Source of the DNA: Glutinoglossum americanum | Taxonomy: Eukaryota > Ascomycota > Geoglossomycetes > Geoglossales > Geoglossaceae | Direction: 5' to 3' | DNA length: 64,000 nt | NCBI GenBank assembly: GCA_020080175.1 | Contig: JAGHQL010000050.1 | Span: 62,001 to 126,000, forward strand | Shown here: positions 35,865 through 53,051 of the stretch, piece after piece | Layout: every line of letters starts with the position of its first letter | Position numbering within the stretch: position 1 is the stretch's first letter | Notes under the pieces: generated by a model | What the model saw: the letters and a program-made list of their open reading frames with translations, nothing else | What the model was told of the DNA's origin: nothing | The model's database searches: none | Made by a program: the position numbers and the translations under genes

Positions 35865-38818
35865 GACGTATGGGAACTTTAAAATAGCTCAAGAATCAAA
35901 CTCCAAAAAGTACGTGGTACAGAAGCAACTACGCTACCACCGTGATCATTAGTATTAGAACAACAATGGACACGCGTCGGATATCGCGAAGAGATATCTG
36001 AAGAAAAAGTGGCCAGCGTGTTCACGAGCCGGTTAAAACGGAATTTTCGTTGCGTTTCGTTTCTATCCTGGAGTTTATTCGGATCTCCCCTAATCCGGCC
36101 CATCGCTAATATCTCCATATGCGGAAAAAAAAAACTTTTCTTTTTTTTTCTTTTGGGTGATGGCTCGGAACATTTGTGTTGGCGCGTGAGGCTGGGGTAA
36201 AATCTATTTTCTGCGTTTTCTGACGAGAAACTGAAGAAAATAATACTGCAGGGAGGGGGATGGATGGATGAGCTCCCTATTTTAACCTATGCGGGGAAAA
36301 CGCCATATACTCTACCGGAAACGTTCTTTTTGAAGAAACTGCTAGGGAGGTTAGTAAGCACGAGCGAACTCGGATTTGGGCTTGTAGAATTCTTTGGTTT
36401 GGCCCGTTGTGGTTAAGCGCTTTAATTTACGACTATTCTCAACACGGCCAATGAAGTCTTCTCCCTTTTCCCTCCCAGTTTCCCCAACGCGCTGTCTGGG
36501 GCAATGCGTAAGTTTCGCTGATTGCTCGCTCCGATTATCCCGTAATCTCCAAAAGGATCAAGCAAGCGACCTCTAGGATATATGCCCTGAGAGTCGCCTG
36601 TGCAATCCGAGGGTGGCCCCTTCAGGGTAACCGCGCGACTTCGTAATACTTCACGTCGCATGAATCGCGCTCCGTATTACAGCTGAAGAAAGGCATGGAG
36701 TTGCAAAGGAGAGCAGTGGGCATATATAGTCCTTTACCCCCTGGACATGCAGAAGTCGTTGGGATGAAGCATGGCGCGCGGTTTTCTCTGGACTCGATAC
36801 GGCTTGGTACCCCTATCCGAGAGACCGCGCGCATATATCAGTACGAGTTCGCCAGGAGGGGTTAAATCCTTTTCTTCGAAGTTGGGCTGTAAGGACAGGG
36901 TTTTCCAACATTGGTGATTTGACGAAGAAAACAAATTATGTATTTCGTGAAGATTTAAATTGCCAGGGGTACGAGCCGACGAGGCCCTGTAATGTCCGAG
37001 TTTGGGCTGAGGTTATTACGGTACATCATGCTTATCGATCAGATCAGATCGCCGGTTCATGCTTGAAGGTAGGTAGAGTCCTCTAGGCTCAAGTTGCGAT
37101 CGTCAGAGTACAAGTATTGTAGATACATGACAAGAGCTGAGGAAAGGAGAAGCAACCGTGTAACCCAGGAGTTCACCAAGGGATTCGATGAGCAAGAACG
37201 AAAGGAAACCCCTTTTGGAACTCCGAAACAATCTGATCGCTGCCCACGTGAGAGACGATCCTTAAATAAGCCGGAGTTGGAGCCGGGCCGCGTTCTGTTG
37301 TCCACTTTAGTCTTCGGATTTCCACGGTTCCACCCCAGCCTCTATCGTATAAACACTTCTCTCCGTATAACCTAGCCCTCCTTCATTTGTACGCAAGGCT
37401 GCTGGGGTTCCAGTTTACCAGCCCGAGGCGTTTCTCGTACTAACGAAGGAATGCTGCGGCTTCAGCTGGGGGAATTCCGGTACATGTATACGAGTCTATT
37501 GTTGGGAACAAGACATGAGAGGCTACCAGTCGCTTCCGACCTCTTAAATTAAAAATTAGGCTATTAAAGGTGCACGTTTATGGCAAGGAAAATGAAGACG
37601 AAGTGCTATGGGGCGGTCCTTGCCGCTTGACATCCCAAGTACCATAGCTTTACAACGGCGGAGTGCTTACGGGGTATACCGCGGGTACTGCAGTCTCTAC
37701 TCAGCATACTTGGTTGTCTCTGGGATTTCCCCCTTATCCCTGCGTGCTCTAGATACGGCCCCGAGAGTCCGGCTTTTTGTCAGCGAGAATTACGTGTCGG
37801 TAGAACGACGCCTGCCCAGTCTGTATTCGTCGTGTTTCAACCACCGTACCACTGGTACTTGGTGTGTGCAGCTTGATTAGCTGTCTCACCATCTTCCAAC
37901 GCCGTGGCCCGCTTTGCCCAAGAAATTTCTCAATGTGGGAGGGAAACGGGTCGGAAATTCGTTGGAGGCGATGTCGAGGGCTTTGGTAAAGTTTATTAGA
38001 ATGCCGTGTCCAATGGGCAAGGCGGATCGGTACGACAGATCAGCGGTTACACGACGTGTAATGATCCCGGGGTCGCTCCGCGATCGATGGAGCGCTCTCA
38101 GTCACCGTCGCTCATTGTCTGCTGGCGAGGACTAATTAGCTGTAGATGAACAAAAAAGTCAGCGGGTAAAGACCAATTCTCGCATTGTCCCACTGTTCTG
38201 CATCCCTTATCTCACGATAATGAATCCTCAGGCTGCCGTGCGCTAGCCGCACCGAAAAGGGATTGTGCACGTATTTGTGGGGCGCCGCGGCCGGGAAGTG
38301 CTGGGCTTGTTGATCCTCTCGCTGGGATTGCGCAGACGTTCTGCAAGGGTTAAGGTTTCGTACCTGACCCGATTGTCCACTTAGAGCGATGCTAGCCCGG
38401 TCGCCAAGACCCTACTCTCTTATCTCCTGGTTTCAAACAATTTGGTTTGCAAGTGCTCTCTGGGTCCTTAAGACCTTTCGCAGCCGCTTGTCCTGTTCTT
38501 TTCCTCTTACCACCGCCGGTCTCAAACACATTCCTTTCAATTCCTAGCCATCGGCTCTGGCCCTCATTCTTTGATCCAGTCTCTCAGCACTTTCATTCTT
38601 TTAAGTGTTATAGAGCTGTGTCTCTACCTCTCATTTATATTTGTTTGTGCGAATTGTGTTCGGAGCATATCCATCCACTGTGACTGTTTATCTCCAGCGC
38701 TCGACGAGCTTAACGTTTAAATACCACCGGAGATCCGAGATCCCGATCTTTGCTGTCAATTAGGCATAAACAAACAGCCAAGTGCATTCAGATCAGAGAA
38801 TCTCGACATACAAACATA

Positions 38819-38855
<37 letters not shown>

Positions 38856-38860
38856 GCAAC
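35865..38860. other. Three-kilobase gene-poor stretch
   Basis: The largest gene-poor region. I checked both strands for known families, rRNA and spliced fragments and saw none. It includes the MFS promoter at the left and the CAP promoter at the right, where a TATA-like TTTAAATAC lies at 38715-38723, about 140 bases before the start codon. T and A runs occur at 36125-36150. Confidence 0.45.
38822..38852. repeat. (CA)n microsatellite in the CAP 5' leader
   Basis: About fifteen CA units, ending 8 bases before the ATG of the CAP gene. Confidence 0.95.
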
Positions 38861-39799
38861 ATGCGTTCATCAGCTTTCGCTGTTGCTCTCCTCGCGGCCT
38901 CCGCAGTAGCATCGCCAATTCAGAAAGCGCGCGACTATGTCACCGATATTGTGGTTGTCACAGAGACCGTGTACGTGACTGCCGGCGAAGAAGGTGGATA
39001 TTATCACACCAGAACTGCTGTTAAGACCGTCATACCCACACCCCTCGCCGATCCCGCACCATCACCAACCGAGCCTGTTGTTATAGTTACGGAATCTCAG
39101 GCTCCACCCCCCTCTCCTGAGCAACCCCAAGAAGCCCCAGCTCCTACAGAGGCGGCGCCCTCTGCACCTGCGCCTGAATCTTCACCCGCAACTTACGTCC
39201 CTACAGGTGATTATGCGACTAACGCTGTTAACGCACACAATGTCCACCGTTCTAATCACTCTGTTGGTGCCGTGAGCTGGGATGCGGATCTTGCGAACAT
39301 CGCTGGCCAGATCGCCGCGAGTTGCAATTTCGCGCATGATACGTAAGACTCACTGCCTAAAAATCTGGTAAATTGCTAACTGATTCTCAGCACAACTGGA
39401 GGTGGTCACTATGGCCAGAACATTGCCGCTGGTAACCCACCTGAGGAGATCGCAAAGATCGTTTCCGACGAATGGTACAATTCAGAAGTCAACCTCTTTC
39501 CTCAGTACGGAGTTGGAACTCCCGACATGGGCAACTTTGAGGCGTGGGGTCACTTCACACAGGTAGTATGGAAAGACTCTAACCTCATCGGTTGTGCTAC
39601 ACAACATTGCCCCAATGGTGTTTCTAACACGATGGGTGGCGTTGGACCTTACTTCACTGTTTGCAACTATAGGAACACTGGTAAGTGATTATATTCATCC
39701 ATGTGTGAAGTCTAATTGACATGACTTGCAGGTAACGTCCTGGAATTTTTCGACCAAAATGTATTTCCGCCCCTTGGCCAGGCCACCGTTACAGGTTAA
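38861..39799 (+). CDS. Secreted CAP/SCP/PR-1 domain protein (Pry-like)
   Basis: CAP proteins are secreted; yeast Pry1 and Pry2 export sterols and fatty acids. Exons 38861-39342, 39391-39680 and 39732-39799 give 279 residues. There is a typical signal peptide (MRSSAFAVALLAASAVAS) with likely cleavage near residue 18. A Pro/Ala/Ser/Thr-rich linker (about 55-125), probably O-glycosylated, follows. The CAP domain from about 130 has NAVNAHNVHRS, the GHYGQNIAAG block, GHFTQVVWKDS and CATQHCP with VCNYRNTGN. A CA microsatellite directly precedes the start codon. Confidence 0.93.
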
Positions 39800-40704
39800 A
39801 TAGCTACCTCGGGGAGTGGCGGATCCTTCTGCTATGCTCATAGCTCTGCGAGCAATCCTTACATTTTCATGTACAGAATATCTTTTCTTCTGCTTTTGGC
39901 GCCGCATCTATTTTTGGCCGGTACAAAACTGCATCACCGCCTCGAGCGAACGATCATCTCTGTAGGCGGTGCCGATGCACTGCTAAGTCAGGCTAACTTC
40001 TGAATACAAGATATCGTCATTCTCCCCACAGCTCAGGTGTTGACTATCCTGTCTTTCCTTAGCTTTGTAAGGAGATGTTATGTAGCATCGCGCTTCGGAG
40101 TTCTGAATATATGTTGTCCTAGCTTCGACCTTCATCTGGCTAAATAGGGGCCGCGCCACTGTGGCTAATGCTAACAGGACCCACGTGCAAATGCTGGTGC
40201 GATCTAATTTTCGGCAGCTGGTAATAGTGACGTATCAAATTGCGGTGTGTTAGGTTTGAGATAGATACCGGGTGGGTAGGATAGCAGAATATCTGAAGAG
40301 GGATAGATCACTATAGAAAGGAATGACTATCTGACTTCCTGATTTTGTTTTTAAAATCAGGGATCAGTCCAACGATATTAAAGTATTCACATCGCTCCTT
40401 TTTGGCACATATTGAAGCGTCAGTGTAGTTATACCGTAGGTCTCCAATGTTGCAGGTGATTGTTAAGCGTGCGTACCTGCGGGAAGTATTCAGCCGAAAA
40501 CTTCCCTTTGTTTTGCACGTTGATATCAGGTATCAACTACCCCATCTTGCGCAGCTTGGCGCCGATAACGATTACGCATGCCGAAATCGCCATCTACGAA
40601 TCACTTTCTGCGCCGCTAGCTCTATAAATCATCGACAGTGCATAGGCACGTCGCATCTCTCTTCGCGTTCTGTAGCCTTCTCTCGGTGATTCTTATCGTA
40701 CAAG
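39800..40704. other. Intergenic between CAP and SPATA20-like genes
   Basis: No gene recognised. A perfect 9-base palindrome with a 6-base loop lies at 40338-40361 (listed separately). Confidence 0.5.
40338..40361. repeat. Short perfect inverted repeat
   Basis: CCTGATTTT (40338-40346) pairs with AAAATCAGG (40353-40361) around GTTTTT. It may be part of a transcript end or a relic of a small inverted-repeat element. Nothing else supports either. Confidence 0.6.
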
Positions 40705-43331
40705 ATGGCCTCCACAGCCGCGCAGCCCATATCATCAGGCAGCCCTCATCGGGTTGGGGACGGCCGGCCGGTAATGGCACCGGCTTTGAAGCTTATGAAT
40801 AGATTAGCAGAGAGTCGGAGTCCATATGTGCGACTATAACAATACACTGACAAATAACTTTGTCTTGTCCAGTGGGCTGATCGTTAGCTTTGCGTACCCT
40901 ACAGGTCCGCGGACACATGAACAATCCTGTAGCATGGCAGATGTGGGGAGAAGATGCCATCGGGTTGGCAAAGAAGCACAACAAGCTCATTTTCGTGAGT
41001 ATCGGCTATGCGGCTTGTCATTGTATGTATTGGCGTACTTAAAGTTTGCTTGCTTATGAACTGTATTTTCGAATTCTGATCATGTATTTCGTCTGCAGGG
41101 TGCCATGTTATGGAGCGCGAGTCCTTCGAGAACGAAGAGGTTGCCCGGCTATTAAATTCACATTTCATTCCTATCAAAATCGACAGAGAAGAGCGCCCAG
41201 ACGTTGACAGAATCTATATGAACTATGTTCAGGCTACAACAGGTTCAGGAGGGTGGCCTCTCAACGTTTTTATTACTCCTGACCTCGAGCCTGTTTTTGG
41301 TGGGACATATTGGCCAGGCCCGAACTCAAATACACCCGGGATGAGTGACCAAGTCGGGTTTCTGGATATCTTGAGGAAGATCAGTGAGGTGTGGAGAGAC
41401 CAGGAAGAGAGATGCTTGAAGAGTGCAAAAGATATTTTGCAACAGCTGAGGGAATTCACGGATGAGGGTAATCAGGGCCAAGTTGGGGAGGATGAAGGTG
41501 ATACTTTGGAGATCGATTTACTGGAAGAGGCGTACCAGCACTTTGCTGGCAGATATGATAAAGTGAATGGCGGGTTTTCAGGTATACCCTGCTACGCAGG
41601 TTTGGATAGTATGCCATGTGGCTCACGTTATTTCCAGTTGCACCAAAATTTCCTACACCGAGTAACCTAGCATTTCTCTTGCGGCTCGGTGCTTTGCCAG
41701 CAGCCGTGGAGGATATTGTTGGAGATACCGAAATTGAGAACGCAACATATATGGCTATTTCAACCCTACGGCATATGGCTAGGGGAGGTATTCATGACCA
41801 CATCGGCCATGGGTTTGCGAGGTACTCGGTCACACCTGACTGGAGCCTGCCGCATTTTGAAAAAATGTTTGTCTGTTCCCTTTGACCCTTCAACTATTGT
41901 TTGATAACATACTGCAGGCTCTATGACCAAGCCCAATTGTTGAGTGTGTATCTGGATGCCTTCTTGGTGTCAAAGGATCCGGAGATGCTTGGTGCGATCT
42001 ACGACATTGCAGATTATCTGTGTGCCGATGCGCTCAAAGCTCCTAATGGCGGGTTTTTCTCCGCGGAAGACGCAGATTCCCTTTATCGAAACTCAGATAC
42101 TGAGAAAAGAGAGGGTGCATTCTATGTCTGGACACGGAAGGAGTTTGATAATATTCTTAACGAACGTGAAGCAGAGGTTTGTGCAAAGCTTTGGAACGTT
42201 AACCGCTATGGTAATGTAGCCCCGGAGAACGATGCCCATGACGAATTTATCAACCAGAATGTATTGGCGATTGTGAAAACACCAGGACAGCTAGCGAAGG
42301 ATTTTGGTATGAGCGAAGAGGAAATTGTGAAAACAATCAGATTGGGCCGGAGCAAGCTACTTGAGCATAGGGAAAAAGTTAGGCCGAGACCAAACCTTGA
42401 TGATAAGATAGTGACAAGCTGGAATGGGTTGGCAATTGGCGCCTTAGCTAGGGTGTCGAATGCATTAGAAAAGATTGATCCGCAGAGAGCAGGGGAGTGC
42501 CGAAGACACGCAGAAGAAGCTATGCATTTTATAACGAAGAATCTTTACGACGAGCAGACAGGAAGGCTAAGAAGGGTATTTAGAGAGGGTCCAGGAGACG
42601 CTCCAGGCTTTGCTGACGACTACGCTTCTATGATATGGGGTTTGATTCATCTCTACCAAGCAACGTTTAACGAGAGCTACCTCGAGCTTGCAGATCGCCT
42701 GCAGAGTAAGCATGCATTCCATTTTGAGGGGTCCACTAAGCAAGCTTAACAACTAACCTACCTGAGCTCGTGATCAGAAACCCAAACCTCACTGTTCTGG
42801 GACAGCCAAAACGGCGGCTTCTTCTCTACTGAAACCGATGCACCCGACCTCATCCTTCGCCTCAAGGATGGCATGGACTCTGCCGAGCCCTCTACCAATG
42901 GTCTCTCTGCCACCAACCTCTATAAACTCTCCAGCATCCTCGGCGATGACGAGTTCTCTACCTATGCACGTAAGACTTGTGCTGCTTTTTCAACAGAGAT
43001 CTTGCAGCACCCGTTCCTATTCTCATCCATGCTGCCTGCAGTGGTGGCATCTAATCTAGGCATGCGCAGTGTGGTGCTAGTGGGCCTGAACAGCGGCAAC
43101 CCGGATGTAGCGAGGCATCTAGAGAAGCTTAAAACAAGACTCCTTACTAATACCACCGTGGTGGCTATCGAGGGGGCTTCGGACAGCAATAAGTGGCTGA
43201 GGAGCAGGAACGGCTTGCTGGATACCATGGCGAAAGATGGAAGACCGAGGGTGCAGATCTGCGAAGGGGGTAAGTGCCTAGAGGCGTTAGATATGAAGGA
43301 TATTGAACAAGCACTTGCGGAGCTGGGGTGA
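40705..43331 (+). CDS. SPATA20/SSP411-like thioredoxin-domain protein (DUF255, YyaL family)
   Basis: Widely conserved protein with a thioredoxin-like N-terminus joined to an alpha/alpha-barrel of the N-acylglucosamine 2-epimerase type; its biochemical role is not settled. Exons 40705-40827, 40905-41022, 41099-41581, 41638-41866, 41918-42705 and 42778-43331 give 764 residues, close to the family length. The thioredoxin part has [14 protein letters not shown], the redox-like [12 protein letters not shown] (about 79-90) and [12 protein letters not shown]. The barrel shows [49 protein letters not shown] and [12 protein letters not shown]. The small CENP-W gene starts 207 bases downstream on the same strand. 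Confidence 0.92.
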
Positions 43332-43538
43332 TGTTGATTTTTCCTAAGCGATCTAGCCATCAAGTGGTTGTAGATATGTGGCTGCTTATTACTCTACTTC
43401 GTTGGGTAAATGATCCTACTATTCCTCAAGCATGAAGATAAGGAGATCACGTGATGGCATCTAGGTGCTGCTACGCGATTCAAAACAAACCATCTCACCA
43501 TAGACACGTCCCCAAATTGTATTGCTCATAGCCTCGCA

Positions 43539-44025
43539 ATGGCAACAGCGCCCAAACTATACCCTCGCGCTACAATCAAAAAGATTGTAAAGGCACATTC
43601 AAAGAGGGGGCTCTCGAAGAATGCTGATGTTTTGGTATGTCGAGGTGCTTTCTTTCTAACTCAATCTAGATTAAATCGGATGGAGGCCATGGCTGACCAT
43701 GCGTATAGATTTTTCTAGATTACGTTTTGTTCTTGCAAGAGTGAGTCTTGATATCCCTAGTCTTTTGATCTGTTCTGCCGAAGAACTGTGAATGAGAGTG
43801 GGCGAGACAGGTGTACAGTGCTAATTAGAAACTGTAGCCTGATGAGGGAAGCATCGATTCATGCCAAACAGGCTGGGGAGAGGGGCATCTCGGCCAGGAA
43901 TATTAAGAAAGTGACGGAGGTATGTATGCTATAGAAAATGCTGTTAGCAGCTCCTAGTAGCTGATAGAACAGCTAGCTGACTAGAGTGCGAATTGTAGGG
44001 GTCGCTGAGGAAGTTCAAGGGGTGA
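43539..44025 (+). CDS. CENP-W / Wip1-type histone-fold kinetochore protein
   Basis: Small inner-kinetochore protein that pairs with CENP-T through a histone fold and binds centromeric DNA. Four exons, 43539-43634, 43709-43740, 43838-43919 and 43999-44025, give only 78 residues, so it is easily missed. The basic N-terminus (YPRATIKKIVKAHSKRG) leads to the fold helix ADVLIFLDYVLFLQDLMREA, then the KQAGERGISARNIKKVTE segment and the end SLRKFKG. Order, size and C-terminus match CENP-W (human ...VILKKSRG). All splice sites are GT..AG. The family call rests on this pattern only. Confidence 0.82.
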
Positions 44026-44686
44026 GGAATATGGATAGGCCACACATTGGGGAGCACGCTGCCTCCAAAGAGAATTGCGCTGGAGTTAGGATCATTGATT
44101 GTGTTGATTCTGAGGGGTCATTGGCGTTTACGTGCGACGTACGGCGTCAATAATTAGTATCTTTAGTGCATCCTGTATCGGGTTAATATCTGAAATCGTC
44201 ATGCAACAAGAGAACGGGCTTGCAGAAGTCGCAATTAGCTGAAGGAACCAGGTAGCGCGGTCGCGTGGTGAAGCGCTGCATTATGCAAGAAATTCCGAAT
44301 AAATTCTGCCAGCTCTAACCAAAATTTGCAGCTATCGATCTCAAGAAATTGTAATGTATAAACTTATAACATCGGAAGACATACTACTAGAGGCCTTGCT
44401 CTATTTCTTCCATGTTCTGTAGCGTTCGGCAAAAATGATCTGGCGCAGCTGGGGTAAAGGGGCCTAGCTCAAAATTTCTACTTCCTCCAACACCAAATCC
44501 ACAACCCTCTCGCAAACAGCAACATCCAATTCCACTTCCTCCTCTTCAAACTCTCAGCTACATTACACTACCTATTACGCACTGCAGTGAAATTTAAAAT
44601 ACCGTCAAGACTCTACTGCGCACAGCCTTAATCTTATACTTAAAAATCTCTTAACTCAGCCTTGCACAAAAAACACAAAGCGTATC
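44026..44686. other. Short intergenic region upstream of Yag7-like gene
   Basis: No coding signal. A CT-rich promoter-like tract is present at about 44480-44560. Confidence 0.5.
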
Positions 44687-46373
44687 ATGGCTTCCGCCGC
44701 TACGAATCCTCCAAGTCAAACTGAATCTAACCGTGCAAAGAAGAAGAAGACTAAAGTAGATGTCTCTGGGAAGGCCTCTAGCGTCTCTTCTGGAACCGCC
44801 CCGAGCGCTGAAGCTGCGCCAGGCTCTGTACCTGTCAATGGTAATGCGGGGAAGGACTACGAGAGCCCTTATGTGAAAGAATTGTACAAGTGAGTAACAC
44901 AGCTAATCCTCTTGAGTGTACCTGGTGAGGTATGAACTGCAGCAACCGCTAATGCTTGTTTGACCCTAGGTCCATCCGTAATGTCACCAAGAAAATCGTG
45001 AGATCCCTCTTAGGCTAGTGGTCTACGCCTCTCGAATACATATGCTGATGAACTTGCAGAACGCGACTGCCAAAGTCGATTCTATTCTTGCCGAAAATCC
45101 TGGCAAGTCCTTGGATGAACTTATTGCCTCCCGCAAAATCAATGCCGACCAGAAAGCTCAAATTCTGAAGAAGCCGTCTCTACAGGCATCTCTTGCTCAA
45201 CTCGAAGAACAAGTTGCCCAATACAAGAAGTTTGACGAAGAGTACCAGGCCCGTATTGCCTCGGAGAAGGCTGCTCTCGAGGCTCTCCATAAAGAAGAGT
45301 TGGAAAAGGCCAAAGAGGAAGCGAGACTCGAAGCTAAGAAAGAGGAGAAGGAGAGCCTGCTGCTCCTTATGAAATTTCTAAGATTGGCCGCTGCTAAGAG
45401 GCAGACTGGCGACGAGGATAGTGATGAGAGTAAGGCATTTGAGGGTGTGTTGCTGCAGGTTTATGGTGGCGATGCCAATGCCCTTGCAACGGCTGAAAAG
45501 CTTATCCATGGGTCGGAAGATCAAGTCTTGGGAGTTGACCTCAGTCAGATTGATTTCACGTGTGAGTTGAATCACCTTTTGGAGTACATTATACTCGTTT
45601 GCTAAGATGAAATATATCTAGTCGCCCAGGTCAAACAAGCTTCTGTCGATTACGAGCCCGTACCCGCCCCTGTCGACGCCCCGCTAGACGAAGCTGTTGA
45701 ATCTTACCCCGCCCCTCCACCAGTCACTGAAGATACGGAACCACATACAGCCACTGAACCCGCGGCGGCCAGCGCTGACTACAATGACCTAACTAATAAC
45801 GAACAATTCGGCAACGACTCTACAGGTTCTATCGGAGCCATCGAGTCTCCTGTCGCCCCTCTGCAGTCTAATATCGATGCTGGTGCTGCGAACGAAGCCG
45901 CTACAGAGGGCTGGGATGCTAAGTTATCGGCTTCAGGTGAAGGTGCAGATAGCTGGGTGGAGATTCCTCGCGAACCAGTAGAAACCGAGACGGCTTTGGC
46001 CGCTAACCCAGTGGATACTGTCGCGAAAGAGAGCTGGGCGGATGACCATCCCGTATCAGCCCCAACAGGGCCTGCAGCTAATGGGGCCTCTGGCGGCAAT
46101 GATGGGTTCCGTGAAGTCCATCACTCTCGGGGTGGGCGCGGTCGAGGTGGTCACCAAGGTGACTATGTTCGAGGGGGCGGTTTCCGGGGACGTGGTGGTT
46201 TTAGAGGCGATAGGGGCGGTGAGGGTGGAGGGTATAGAGGGCGTGGTGGATATAGGGGCGATCGAGGTGAGGGGGGGTATCGCGGTAGGGGGAGAGGGGG
46301 TTTTAAACGAGGCGGCGCCGAAGGCGGATATCAGCAGTACCAGCGGAAACAGGACGAGCCAGCCAGCTCATAG
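44687..46373 (+). CDS. Yag7-like protein with coiled coil and RGG-rich tail
   Basis: Exons 44687-44889, 44970-44997, 45060-45561 and 45622-46373 give 494 residues. The conserved YAG7 dimerisation region runs from about residue 60 (SPYVKELYKSIRNVTKKI, then KVDSILAENPGKSLDELIASRKIN) into a charged coiled coil (EEQVAQYKKFDEEYQARIASE) ending near 185. An acidic Pro/Ala-rich middle follows. The last 75 residues are RGG/RGR/GGY repeats, typical of RNA-binding tails and arginine methylation. Probably a cytoplasmic or nucleolar RNA-associated protein. The molecular role of the family is poorly known. Confidence 0.82.
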
Positions 46374-48049
46374 CTCTAACCGCTTAGGGGTTAGGTAGGA
46401 GCGGTTGATGCGTACCGATTATGACTCTTGTTGTGGTTGGTACGCGGAGTTGTTCTTGCTACGAATAGCCTCCGGTATGTACCAGTCTTACTTGTCTTAG
46501 GCTTGGAGCCTTGCGGTGAAAACGGCTCGGTACGACAGTAATGCCGTATATGTCTACGGACAAAGCCTTCCTTTTATGGGAATAAAATTTTAAGGAAACT
46601 CATGGGTCGCATCAACATGTTCTTTTTTTTAAGCCTGTGACGGGTTGGAAAAGCAAAACTTCATGTCAGCATATTGCATAATATGGAGCGTCTTTGCTTG
46701 ATTTGCAATTACGATTCTCTTATCATGAATGCATACTACAAGAGGTCAGCTCTCTGATTCTTTGAATGAGGATGCCGAGTCGGTTTGATTTTATCTACAT
46801 GTGAGGCATGAGTAGTGTTTTGAGTGGAATATAGCCGGTGGACCAGGTCCGGTCTGAGGTAAGGATGACGGATTCTATAGAAGCGGAGGATGAGACGTGC
46901 CCATATGTGAAATCGAACTTGACGTGGTTGACCTCTCTCTTTGATCGGGAATCCCATGTTGCTTTTCCAGATCTTCCCGCAAGGCTCAAATGGGTGTGGA
47001 GGACCTCGGGTCGTCGAATACCCGCTGTTTAGCTGTGTGAAGGCGTTCAAGCGATTGGTTCGTTGGTGTCGTCAGTTGGAGAACTAGTCGATAATTCTCA
47101 TCGGCAGGACTTCAATCTAAGTGTCGTTAAGGAGGTGGGCCAGAGGAAGGCGATGGACCAAGAACTAAGGTGAGTTTTGTGAAGGGTGTGGGTGATGCTA
47201 TGTAATGATCTCCGTGCCCATCTTCACGCAACTCTCCCCTGTTTCCGAGAGAGGATGGTCGTCGCATGGGTGATCGCAGCTTGGGTATTGGTTCACCCTT
47301 CTTTCTCCACCCCCACAACGCGGCAACGGGGGATCTTGTCCGATAGGCGAGTCGTTTGTCCACGCAAATGCCGGCCTAAGTTGTAAAACCGGGCTGGCGG
47401 GAACGATAAGCTTTGCGGCCTGCGTTTCCAGATGATGCGGTTCTTATTGGATGGATCTTTAGAATTTCATTTGATTTTGGTGTGGAGACGTATTCACTAG
47501 AGCTGACTAGCTCCCGAACATGACGTATTTAAACGGTAGTGAAGCGCTGTGCAGTGGAAAACCCACTCTTGCCATCTCATATACAGCCAATTGAATTCGA
47601 ACATCCTGTTGCCATCACGGTTGATTATTAGTGAAAATTGTGCATAGTAACCACGGGTGCGTGTCGGAAACTCAAAACGTGACCTGCATAAAATTAGCCG
47701 ACTTGGCTGCTACTAGGGTAGCGATCGATGGTCTACCAGAGACTTGCCAACATCCATCTCATAATCATTCTTTTTTTCGAGCTGGGACGCCTGGTATCTG
47801 TATGATATTCAGAGGGTCTAGAGCGACGATACCTGTGGGGCGCGCGTGACACCTGGACGCTTCAGAGTACGGCACTCTCATCTTTACGCTCGTTACTTCC
47901 CCTCTCCCGACGTCGACATCGAACCACTCCGGCTATTACGACGAACTTCAACCCACATTTCCTACAACGAGATCACATCGGATACTACTTCCCACCAAAA
48001 ACTCACTGCCTTTTCATTACGATTGACCGGCTGGGACAAAGAAGTGACG
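46374..48049. other. Intergenic between Yag7-like and KDM4-type genes
   Basis: No gene recognised. The frame of the KDM4 gene stays open upstream to about 47846 but contains no ATG before 48050. Confidence 0.5.
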
Positions 48050-52196
<4,147 letters not shown>

Positions 52197-53051
52197 GTTG
52201 AAGAGAAGAACCCTTCACAGCTCTCATCTGTAATTCTCTTTAGGTTATGCATAGCCCTCTTCTAGGGAAAGTGCGCGAAGCTCTACAAAAGGAGGTGATG
52301 CTCTCCAATGTTGCTACGGCATTTGTGCCCTTGGTGCAGAGATGCCTTGAGATTGATATGGGCTGTCACTTTCTATTGTCGTTCTTGACAAATCAAATGT
52401 TTAACTCATTCCGAATTCCTCACTCTGGTTCATTGATTTCGGCGCTTAATGGCCTTCTATTTGGATGTGGGTAGGGGGCGGTTTGCTGGATTTTTTGCTT
52501 TTTCTCGGCGCATATGCTTCGATCGGTGGCCAGAGATGACTTTATTCGAGCTCGCTACACCATTTCCTCATCTCTCTAATGCATTCATGACGTATGGGGA
52601 TAAGGGATCAGTGATATAGGCCGAGATGCCGGTAAATCGCCGAAACGGTGAGGGAAATCCCCGTCACTTCTCAGGTATGAGAGTACTTCTACCTATGTGA
52701 TTATTTATTTCAACAAGCATTTTCACATGAATGCTGTTTATGGTGGTACTGGCAGTGTATCTATTGAGATACAATCTATATCTATCGATACTGTACTCGT
52801 GCCCTCGATGTCCCAGGAAGTGCCATATTTCCGCCTCCCGCGGTTGATATAGTCTAGTGACATTGACTCTCAAGTAATGCGCAAACTCCCCCTACACGGC
52901 ATTCCACCGTATGGGGGACAAATCGCAAGCCATGCCTATTCCTTTCCCCTTCCCCCCCCAACCACCCCAGATCCGCTAGGAAAATAAATAAAACTCCAGG
53001 GTATGTCCACCGAAACATAGCTGGAACGTTGCCCACCGACCCGCTATCAGC
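52197..53051. other. Convergent intergenic region, 3' ends
   Basis: Between the 3' ends of the KDM4-type gene (+) and RAD57 (-). No coding signal seen. Confidence 0.5.

Noticed and set aside
47846-48049. Upstream in-frame extension of the KDM4-type gene
   Set aside because: The frame opens with GTG and has no ATG before 48050, so the shorter start was kept.
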